A stretch of DNA of 5,911 nucleotides from an uncultured bacterium. GTDB taxonomy: Bacteria; Bacteroidota; Bacteroidia; CAILMK01. Shown here piece after piece: positions 1 to 5,392 of this stretch. The DNA lies in contig CAILMK010000284.1 of NCBI GenBank assembly GCA_903835275.1, positions 1 to 5,911 of the forward strand, written 5' to 3'. The notes beneath the pieces were generated by a model. It made no database searches. It saw only the letters and a list, made by a program, of their open reading frames with translations, and was not told the DNA's origin. Made by a program: the position numbers and the translations under genes. Positions within the stretch are counted from its first letter, which is position 1, and every line of letters begins with the position of its first letter.

Positions 1-14
1 GGCATTTTTTTCAG

Positions 15-88
15 TGGGCCCACCTGGGCTTGAACCAGGGACACCTTGATTATGAGTCAAGTACTCTAACCAGCTGAGCTATAGGCCC
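15..88 (-). tRNA. tRNA with CAT anticodon, probably tRNA-Ile2 (lysidine-modified) rather than tRNA-Met
   Basis: Read on the minus strand, this 74-nt gene folds into a full cloverleaf. The acceptor stem pairs GGGCCTA with TGGGCCC (one G-T wobble), the D stem pairs GCTC with GAGT, the anticodon stem pairs CTTGA with TCAAG around the loop CTCATAA, and the T stem pairs CCTGG with CCAGG around TTCAAGC. The anticodon CAT lies at 52-54. The discriminator base is A and the next bases are CTG, so CCA is added after transcription. CAT can mean elongator Met, initiator Met or Ile2. The first pair is G-C, so this is not a classic initiator with an unpaired first base. The acceptor stem carries C4-G69 and C5-G68, the pairs known from E. 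coli to be recognised by the lysidine synthase TilS, so Ile2 (reading AUA) is favoured by inference. The gene itself is certain; the amino acid is not. Confidence 0.95.
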
Positions 89-90
89 GA

Positions 91-120
91 TTTTAAAGGA
101 CAGCAAAATTAGTACTTTTG
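91..120 (+). promoter_or_regulatory. Putative promoter of the HAD phosphatase / YihY operon
   Basis: TACTTTTG (113-120) is an exact match to the Bacteroidota -7 consensus TAnnTTTG. A poor -33 candidate, TTTT (91-94), lies 18 bases upstream and immediately behind the tRNA 5' end. The start codon at 141 lies 20 bases beyond the element, so the leader would be about 14 bases. The motif is one base from the minus-strand -7 element of the tRNA gene, so the two promoters overlap physically. Confidence 0.5.
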
Positions 121-134
121 CAGCAGGAATTAAA
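104..134 (-). promoter_or_regulatory. Putative Bacteroidota-type promoter of the tRNA gene
   Basis: On the minus strand TAATTTTG (104-111) matches the Bacteroidota -7 consensus TAnnTTTG exactly. Nineteen bases further upstream TTTA (131-134) matches three of four bases of the -33 element TTTG. The -7 element ends 15 bases before the tRNA 5' end, which gives a short leader as expected for a tRNA. The -33 part overlaps the leader of the divergent gene just before its start codon. The transcription start is inferred, not seen. Confidence 0.55.
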
Positions 135-140
135 CATGAT

Positions 141-779
141 ATGACTAAAAAAATCAATTCAATTATATTTGACCTGGGCGGAGTGCTTTATGACATTGAT
201 GTTCAACTTAGTGTAAAAGCATTTGAAGAGTTGGGATTAAAGAGCTTTGATGGCTTATACTCACTGAAAGAGCAAAGTCTGCTCTTTGACGAACTCGAAA
301 CGGGAGTCATTGATAAGGCTGAATTCATTAAAAGGATGAATCACTTTTCAGGTTTGAGCCTGAATGAAAAACAGGTCGTGAACGCGTGGAACAGCCTCTT
401 GATTGGCGTTAAACCGGAAACGATTGCCATATTAAAGGAATTGCGAAAAGAGTATAAAATTTTTCTGCTAAGTAATACGAACGAAATTCATCTGGAATGT
501 ATTAATAATTATATGAATACCGTTTACGGCATAAATAATTTGTCCTCCTTGTTTGATAAAGCATATTATTCTTGCCGCTTGGGAATGCGAAAGCCCGGTA
601 AGGAAATATACGAATATGTAATTAATGATGCAGGCATTAATGCGCAGAAAACAATTTTTATAGATGACAACAAGGATAATATTATTTCGGGCAATAAGGC
701 AGGCATCCTTAGCGTGTTGATGGAAAGAGGGGCAGATTTGCAGGCACTCCTAAATAATCAGGGCATTTTGTCCCAATAA
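141..779 (+). CDS. HAD-superfamily hydrolase, subfamily IA (YihX-like sugar-phosphate phosphatase)
   Basis: A 212-residue cytosolic protein with the four HAD motifs in order. Motif I is FDLGGVLYD with nucleophile Asp11, motif II is LLSNTN (Ser111), motif III is the RKPGKEIYE segment with Lys151, and motif IV is FIDDNKDN with Asp175 and Asp176, which would hold Mg2+. The helical cap lies at about residues 20-90. Length and motifs fit the HAD-IA group that includes YihX, an alpha-D-glucose-1-phosphate phosphatase, and the N-terminal phosphatase domain of epoxide hydrolases. As in YihX-type proteins, the second Asp of the usual DxD is replaced, here by Gly13, so the general acid/base role is altered. 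The ATG at 141 is supported by the motif lying directly behind it. No strong ribosome binding site is seen; a weak AGG lies at 126-128. It leads a probable two-gene operon with the membrane protein 10 bp downstream. The substrate cannot be told from sequence; a small phosphorylated sugar or nucleotide is likely. Confidence 0.88.
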   Translation: MTKKINSIIFDLGGVLYDIDVQLSVKAFEELGLKSFDGLYSLKEQSLLFDELETGVIDKAEFIKRMNHFSGLSLNEKQVVNAWNSLLIGVKPETIAILKELRKEYKIFLLSNTNEIHLECINNYMNTVYGINNLSSLFDKAYYSCRLGMRKPGKEIYEYVINDAGINAQKTIFIDDNKDNIISGNKAGILSVLMERGADLQALLNNQGILSQ

Positions 780-789
780 GTAAAACCGG

Positions 790-1764
790 ATGACTATAAA
801 GGATACACGGCAATTATTGAAGGATACTTATAAATCCTGGTCTTCCCATGATTCCGGGACAATGGCGGCAGCCCTTTCATATTACACTGTTTTTTCTATC
901 GCCCCTGTATTGGTTATTATTATTGCCGTAGTGGGATTGATATTTGGCAGAGAAGCAGTCAGTGGACAAATTTACGCTCAGGCGAAGGATATGCTCGGGA
1001 GTCAGTCTGCAGAGCAATTGCAAACAATGATCAAGGCGGCATACCAACCTGGAAAGAATACAATTGCAACTATAATAAGCATCGCAGTTCTTATCGTAGG
1101 AGCTACATCAATATTGCAGCAATTGCAACTTTCCCTAAATACTATTTGGGACGTAAAGGCAAAACCAAATCTTGGATGGATGAGATATATCCGTGACAGG
1201 ATTCTTTCCTTCGCCTTTATATTATCCATGGGATTTTTGTTGTTGGTTTCCCTGGTTGTGAATGCAGGACTTGCAGGGTTATCCGGTTTACTTTCAAGAC
1301 AATTTCCGTCTTTTCCGGTTTACTTTATGAGTGCGTTGGAACTTGTGATTTCTTTTTTAATAATCAGTGGAATGTTTTGCGTAATGTTTAAATACATCCC
1401 TGATGCAAAAATCAAATGGAGGGAAGTGAGGATAGGAGGCATCGTCACAGCCTTACTTTTTACCGGTGGTAAATATCTGATCGGATTGTATCTGGGAACT
1501 GCAAATGTTGCATCTACATTCGGTGCGGCAGGCTCCATCGTTATCATTTTTGTATGGATATATTATTCCTCACAAATACTTTTCATAGGAGCGGAATTTA
1601 CAAAGGCGTATGCGTGCCGTGATGGGAATATTATTGAACCCAGTGATTATGCAGTAAAAATAAAAACCGTTGACATGGAACAGAAAACAACCGAAAGCCA
1701 TGAGGAATTCACAGACCGCGCTGAAAAAGTAGTCGAAAAAAGCAAAGAGCCGATTACAAAATAA
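790..1764 (+). CDS. YihY/BrkB-family inner-membrane protein (UPF0761)
   Basis: A 324-residue integral membrane protein. Six hydrophobic segments are visible at about residues 30-53, 93-112, 138-162, 180-200, 213-234 and 246-268. Family hallmarks are the N-terminal AAALSYYTVFSIAPVL segment and the C-terminal GAAGSIVIIFVWIYYSSQI..GAEFTKAYA segment. The family was once called ribonuclease BN by mistake, and its members are also named BrkB after a Bordetella serum-resistance locus; the molecular activity is still unsettled, with transport suggested. After the last membrane segment comes a charged tail of about 45 residues rich in Lys and Glu (from about 277), probably cytoplasmic and disordered, which is variable in the family. 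The ATG at 790 follows the upstream stop by 10 bp, with no clear ribosome binding site, so translation is probably coupled to the HAD gene. Transcription probably ends at the hairpins 13 bp beyond the stop codon. Confidence 0.92.
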   Translation: MTIKDTRQLLKDTYKSWSSHDSGTMAAALSYYTVFSIAPVLVIIIAVVGLIFGREAVSGQIYAQAKDMLGSQSAEQLQTMIKAAYQPGKNTIATIISIAVLIVGATSILQQLQLSLNTIWDVKAKPNLGWMRYIRDRILSFAFILSMGFLLLVSLVVNAGLAGLSGLLSRQFPSFPVYFMSALELVISFLIISGMFCVMFKYIPDAKIKWREVRIGGIVTALLFTGGKYLIGLYLGTANVASTFGAAGSIVIIFVWIYYSSQILFIGAEFTKAYACRDGNIIEPSDYAVKIKTVDMEQKTTESHEEFTDRAEKVVEKSKEPITK

Positions 1765-1776
1765 TCAACCACTCTT

Positions 1777-1847
1777 CGCTGCCGCGAGCATCCGCTCGTG
1801 GCAAACCAAGCATTTCGTATAACTGCGAGCGGACGCTCGCAGGAGCG
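1777..1847. repeat. REP/BIME-like inverted pair of GC-rich palindromes
   Basis: Two short hairpins lie in inverted orientation. The first pairs GCCGCGAGC (1781-1789) with GCTCGTGGC (1794-1802) around ATCC, and the second pairs CTGCGAGC (1823-1830) with GCTCGCAG (1835-1842) around GGAC. The segment 1777-1802 matches the reverse complement of 1822-1847 at 20 of 26 positions, including matching CGCT outer ends, so the two units are diverged copies facing each other across 19 bases. This architecture is that of REP sequences paired as BIMEs, which are moved by RAYT transposases. The GC-richness stands out from the AT-rich surroundings, and the element sits between two convergent genes. Membership of a genome-wide repeat family is inferred, since only one copy is in view. 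Confidence 0.65.
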
Positions 1848-1860
1848 TTTTATAGTATTT
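1777..1860 (+). terminator. Possible intrinsic terminator of the HAD/YihY operon
   Basis: In plus-strand RNA the two arms 1777-1802 and 1822-1847 can form one long stem in which 22 of 26 positions pair when G-U wobbles are allowed, or two separate strong hairpins. The stem is followed directly by TTTT (1848-1851) and a T-rich stretch up to 1860. That fits a rho-independent terminator placed 13 bp after the YihY stop codon. In the minus direction the stem is followed by AAGAGTG, not a T-run, so it is a weaker candidate for ending the convergent dehydrogenase transcript. Confidence 0.45.
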
Positions 1861-3391
1861 ATACAGTAAACTCTATTCCCTGCGCCAATGGCAGATCTGT
1901 TCCGTAATTGATCGTATTCGTTTGCCTGCGCATATACGCCTGCCAACTATCCGAGCCTGATTCCCTGCCGCCGCCGGTTTCTTTTTCACCGCCGAATGCA
2001 CCGCCGATCTCCGCACCTGATGTGCCAATATTTACATTGGCAATTCCGCAATCAGAGCCGCGTGCTGAAAGATAAATTTCCATCTCACGCATATTCATCG
2101 TGAATATGGAAGAGGAGAGTCCCTGACTCACGTCGTTCTGTATATGGATGGCTTCTTCAAGCGTTTTGTATTTGATCAAATATAAAAGTGGTGCAAATGT
2201 TTCTTCCTTTACTATAGGTAAATCATGTGCTACTTCCGCGATGCACGGATTTACATAACAACCATTGGAGAATAATTCACCGTGCAATGCTTCTTCCCCG
2301 CAAAGTATATTTCCTCCGGAAGCTTTTACTTCCCCGATGGCTTTGGAGAATAATTTCACTGCATCCTTATCAATCAACGGACCTACAAGTGTGCCATTTT
2401 CCAACGGGTGTCCAATTTTGATTTGCTTGTAGGCGTTAACAAGTTTTTCCTTGAAGGCATCATAAATGCTTTCGTGTATAATGAGCCTGCGCGTACTGGT
2501 GCAACGTTGCCCTGCCGTTCCTGCAGCGCCGAAAAGTACCGCTCGCAAAACCATATCCAGTTCAGCGCTTTGGGTTATGATGATGGCGTTATTTCCACCA
2601 AGCTCAAGCAGGGTTCTGCCAAGGCGTTCCGCTACAACCGGACCGATTTTCTTACCCATTCTGGTAGAGCCGGTAGCAGAGATCAACGGAATGCGTTTGT
2701 CCTTTGTCATCCATTCGCCAACCTTAAAATCTCCGTTCACCAGGCAGAATATTCCTTCCGGCAAATCGTTTTCTTTTAAAACTTCTGCAACAATATGTTG
2801 AACGGCAACTGAACAAACTGGGGTCTTTTCGGAAGGTTTCCAGATACAGACATCCCCGCAAACAGCCGCCAGTATTGCATTCCATGACCAAACGGCAACC
2901 GGGAAATTAAAGGCAGTTATAATGCCTACAGGGCCAAGAGGATGCCATTGTTCAATCATTTTATGGTTGGCGCGTTCAGAAACGATCACTTTGCCATACA
3001 ATTGTCTGGAAAGTCCAACTGCAAAATCGCAGATATCGATCATTTCCTGTACTTCGCCCAGCCCTTCCTGTAGGATCTTTCCCATTTCGTAGGAAACGAG
3101 CTTGCCAAGAGGCTCCTTATATTGACGCAGTTTATTCCCTATCTGCCGTACAATTTCCCCGCGTTTTGGTGCAGGAATGGTGCGCCAGTGTAAAAAGGCT
3201 TCCTGCGCCTTTTTAACTACCTGCTCATATTCTTCCTGTGTGGTAACACCAACCTTTGCAATTGGTTCTCCGTCAGCGGGAGAGTATGACCAGATGAAAT
3301 CACCGCCCCCCGGAAAATGTTTTTGTCCTGTGGATGCGCCCGGATTTTCGGCCTGGATGCGTAATTGGAGAAGAAAGTCTCTGTTGATCAT
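1859..3391 (-). CDS. amaB: ALDH7/antiquitin-family aldehyde dehydrogenase (alpha-aminoadipic semialdehyde / piperideine-6-carboxylate dehydrogenase)
   Basis: A 510-residue cytosolic NAD+-dependent enzyme, full length for the family. It should oxidise L-2-aminoadipate 6-semialdehyde, in equilibrium with piperideine-6-carboxylate, to L-2-aminoadipate in lysine breakdown (EC 1.2.1.31). Catalytic residues are visible: Cys297 in GTAGQRCTSTRR, Glu263 in LLELGGNNA, Asn162 in ITAFNFPVA, the cofactor-binding Lys185 in CIWKPSEKT, and Glu397 in EETFAP. Extended blocks match human ALDH7A1 as I recall it, such as PAPKRGEIVRQIG, VGLSRQL, SDCGIANVNI, GGAFGGEKETGGGRESGSD and the C-terminal LPLAQGIEF. Arg296 next to the catalytic Cys and Glu116 correspond to residues reported to hold the aminoadipate head group in ALDH7A1, which supports this substrate over other aldehydes. 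The start at 3391 fits the family N-terminus and a promoter 27 bp upstream. No other lysine-pathway gene is present beside it. The family call is very safe; the symbol follows the Pseudomonas name (also pcd), and the exact substrate is inferred. Confidence 0.93.
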   Translation of the reverse strand: MINRDFLLQLRIQAENPGASTGQKHFPGGGDFIWSYSPADGEPIAKVGVTTQEEYEQVVKKAQEAFLHWRTIPAPKRGEIVRQIGNKLRQYKEPLGKLVSYEMGKILQEGLGEVQEMIDICDFAVGLSRQLYGKVIVSERANHKMIEQWHPLGPVGIITAFNFPVAVWSWNAILAAVCGDVCIWKPSEKTPVCSVAVQHIVAEVLKENDLPEGIFCLVNGDFKVGEWMTKDKRIPLISATGSTRMGKKIGPVVAERLGRTLLELGGNNAIIITQSAELDMVLRAVLFGAAGTAGQRCTSTRRLIIHESIYDAFKEKLVNAYKQIKIGHPLENGTLVGPLIDKDAVKLFSKAIGEVKASGGNILCGEEALHGELFSNGCYVNPCIAEVAHDLPIVKEETFAPLLYLIKYKTLEEAIHIQNDVSQGLSSSIFTMNMREMEIYLSARGSDCGIANVNIGTSGAEIGGAFGGEKETGGGRESGSDSWQAYMRRQTNTINYGTDLPLAQGIEFTV

Positions 3392-3417
3392 GATAATCTT
3401 TACTTTTTAGACGTTCA

Positions 3418-3448
3418 CAAAGATAAGCAGATGGCAGTGAAATCTCAA
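3418..3448 (-). promoter_or_regulatory. Putative promoter of the ALDH7 gene
   Basis: On the minus strand TATCTTTG (3418-3425) matches the Bacteroidota -7 consensus TAnnTTTG exactly. A TTG (3446-3448) lies 20 bases further upstream where a -33 element is expected. The start codon lies 26 bases downstream of the -7 element, leaving a leader of about 20 bases that is A-rich before the ATG and has no clear Shine-Dalgarno sequence. Confidence 0.55.
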
Positions 3449-3477
3449 TCCTGACAGTTTATTTAAAGATTTTACCC

Positions 3478-3506
3478 TTTAGGATGCATTTTCGGTAGTA
3501 TTTTTG
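3478..3506 (+). promoter_or_regulatory. Putative promoter of the TPR-protein gene
   Basis: TATTTTTG (3499-3506) is an exact match to TAnnTTTG. A -33 candidate, TTTA (3478-3481), lies 17 bases upstream, slightly closer than usual. The proposed TTG start at 3533 is 26 bases downstream, the same distance as in the divergent ALDH7 gene. Together the two promoters account for most of the 141-bp intergenic region. Confidence 0.5.
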
Positions 3507-3532
3507 TTGCTATTGATATAGAGAATTCCAAC

Positions 3533-5344
3533 TTGAAGAAATTATTGCTCATATTTGTTTTATTCCTGGGTGCATTACCTGCATTCAGCCAGGGGAATTT
3601 TGATGAAACCCTGGCAGCGGAATATTACCGTCGCGGTGAGTATGACAAGGCGGCGGTGGTTTATAAACGCCTCTTTGATAATAATCCAACAAATAACTTT
3701 TATTATGAAAGTTATTTCAATGCAATGACGGAGATCAAAAATTTCAAGGACCTGGAAAAGGACCTGAAAAAAGTCATCAAAAAATCAGACAAGACAGGGG
3801 ACTATTACAAGATCGACCTTGGATACGTTTATATTCTTGACGGTGATGAAAAATCAGCCCATAAGGAATTTGATGATGTAATAAATCATCTGCCTGATGA
3901 TGAGGAATATATTTCTTACATAGCTTCTTTATTTGTTCATAGGGAACAAACTACTTATGCACTGAATACTTACCTGAAAGGTCGGAAGATCCTTAAGAGT
4001 GAATATGCATTTATTTCCGAGGTGGCGGATATTTATCATATCCGTAAGGAGTACCAGAAAATGATTGATGAATATGTCAATCTCATGGATCATCAACCGG
4101 GATCATTTGAAGAAGTAAAAGGAAAATTGCAGCAGGTAGTTGCCGAAGATGAACCGTACGAATTATTCCGCAAGGTGGTTCTTAAGCGCGTACAGTCCAA
4201 CCCGGACAATGTTACCTATTCCGAATTATTAAGCTGGCTCTTTTTGCAGCGCAAGGATTTTAATTCCGCGTTCATGCAATTACGCGCATTGGATAAAAGA
4301 TTAAAAGAAGGCGGCAGGCGATTGATAGACCTTGCCGGCATTACTACTGATTACCGTGAGTTTGATCTTGCTGAAAAAATATACCAGAGCGTTATTGACC
4401 AGGGGCCCGAAGCGATATTTTATGTTCCTGCGCGGAAGGGATTGCTCGAAATAAAATACATCAAGGTAACTGAAACGGCTAACTATACTCAGGAAGATGT
4501 GCAAAGCCTGATAAATTCTTATCAGGAATTCCTGAATAATTATGGAATGGCACGTCCTGAAAGCGGGGAAGTGGTTTTAAAACTTGCCGCTGTTGAAGGA
4601 CTTTATAGAAATAAATTGCAGGAAGCAATAGATCTGCTGGAGAAATTTGTCTTGTCTTCAGGAAATAAACAATTGCTGGGGAAAGCAAAACTTGCCCTGG
4701 GTGATTATTATCTTTTGAATAATGAAATATGGGAATCTACCCTGCGGTATTCACAGGTGGAAAAAATGTTTGAGGGCGATCCGCTGGCGCACGAAGCGAA
4801 ATTCAGGAATGCAAAGCTTGCCTTTTATAACGGGGAATTTGAATGGGCTACCGCGCAACTGGATGTATTGAAAGGTTCCACTTCTGAACTGATTGCGAAT
4901 GATGCGCTGCAACTTTCATTGCTGATACAGGAAAATACCGTGGATTCCAATGACGCACCTTTGCGTTTGTATGCCTCTGCGGAATTAATGATCTTCCGGA
5001 ATGATTTTGATAATGCAAGCAAAAAACTTGATTCCATCACTTCCCAATATCCCGGTCATTCACTCGAAGATGATATGTGGATGTTGCGTGCACAGATGGC
5101 TTTGAAAAAAAGGGATTATAGTGGCGCATTTGAATTCTACGAAAAAGTCTATACCAAATACGGGGATGATGTTCTGGCAGACGATGCACTTTTCAAGGCG
5201 GCACAATTGGAGGAGAAATTCCTGAATAATCCCGCGAAGGCCAAGGAACTCTACGAAAAACTCCTCACCGACTATAAAGGCAGCGTCTATGGTGTGGAAG
5301 CCCGTAATCGTTTCAGATTACTGCGCGGCGACGCAGTGAATTGA
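3533..5344 (+). CDS. Exported tetratricopeptide-repeat (TPR) protein, BamD/YbgF-like C-terminal region, TTG start
   Basis: A 603-residue protein with a clear Sec signal peptide: KK at 2-3, a hydrophobic core at about 4-16, and a likely signal peptidase I cut after AFS (Ser19/Gln20). There is no lipobox Cys, so it should be soluble in the periplasm or secreted. The rest is helical and built of degenerate TPRs. The clearest are at about 25-50 (AAEYYRRGEYDKAAVVYKRL), 92-120, 160-185, 265-290, 385-415, 420-445 and 512-540, with a last unit at 553-582. The stretch from about 380 resembles the TPR arrays of BamD and YbgF/CpoB in general pattern. Codons in frame from the stop at 3464-3466 to 3533 contain no ATG or GTG, and the signal peptide begins right at the TTG, so TTG is the best start. 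TPR proteins are scaffolds, so a role in envelope protein assembly is likely but unproven. No named family is recognised. It is monocistronic or co-transcribed with the acetyltransferase 48 bp downstream. Confidence 0.87.
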   Translation: MKKLLLIFVLFLGALPAFSQGNFDETLAAEYYRRGEYDKAAVVYKRLFDNNPTNNFYYESYFNAMTEIKNFKDLEKDLKKVIKKSDKTGDYYKIDLGYVYILDGDEKSAHKEFDDVINHLPDDEEYISYIASLFVHREQTTYALNTYLKGRKILKSEYAFISEVADIYHIRKEYQKMIDEYVNLMDHQPGSFEEVKGKLQQVVAEDEPYELFRKVVLKRVQSNPDNVTYSELLSWLFLQRKDFNSAFMQLRALDKRLKEGGRRLIDLAGITTDYREFDLAEKIYQSVIDQGPEAIFYVPARKGLLEIKYIKVTETANYTQEDVQSLINSYQEFLNNYGMARPESGEVVLKLAAVEGLYRNKLQEAIDLLEKFVLSSGNKQLLGKAKLALGDYYLLNNEIWESTLRYSQVEKMFEGDPLAHEAKFRNAKLAFYNGEFEWATAQLDVLKGSTSELIANDALQLSLLIQENTVDSNDAPLRLYASAELMIFRNDFDNASKKLDSITSQYPGHSLEDDMWMLRAQMALKKRDYSGAFEFYEKVYTKYGDDVLADDALFKAAQLEEKFLNNPAKAKELYEKLLTDYKGSVYGVEARNRFRLLRGDAVN

Positions 5345-5346
5345 GG

Positions 5347-5366
5347 ATAGTAAGTTAACTTACTAT
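5347..5366. repeat. 20-bp perfect palindrome after the TPR gene (possible weak terminator or protein site)
   Basis: The bases 5347-5366 are a perfect 20-bp palindrome centred on GTTAAC, starting 3 bases after the TPR stop codon. As RNA it forms an 8-bp stem (ATAGTAAG with CTTACTAT) around a TTAA loop. The stem is AT-rich and the sequence after it (AGCTCAAAAATTTCTTT) has no clean T-run, so it would be a poor intrinsic terminator. It could instead be a binding site for a dimeric regulator upstream of the acetyltransferase gene. The symmetry is certain; the role is open. Confidence 0.5.
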
Positions 5367-5392
5367 AGCTCAAAAATTTCTTTATCCCTCCA

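Noticed and set aside
1..14. T-run (TTTTTTT) beside the tRNA 3' end
   Set aside because: In the direction of tRNA transcription it reads as A residues, so it is not a terminator for the tRNA; too little sequence is left to say more.
164..171. Another exact TAnnTTTG octamer (TATATTTG) on the plus strand
   Set aside because: It lies inside the HAD coding sequence at the conserved motif I region, with no gene start suitably downstream; it shows that the octamer alone can occur by chance.
1002..1946. Minus-strand open frames opposite the YihY gene, including one of 99 codons at 1647-1946
   Set aside because: They are shadows of the coding strand. The last one also runs through the hairpin pair and into the end of the dehydrogenase in another frame.
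1859..3391. Several plus-strand open frames of 64-123 codons (for example 2227-2421, 2408-2779, 2466-2801, 3177-3410)
   Set aside because: They are antisense to the dehydrogenase, overlap one another, have Cys/Arg-rich low-quality translations and no family features.
4301..5040. Minus-strand open frames of 67-71 codons inside the TPR gene
   Set aside because: No ribosome binding site, no recognisable domain, and the plus-strand frame is clearly the real gene.
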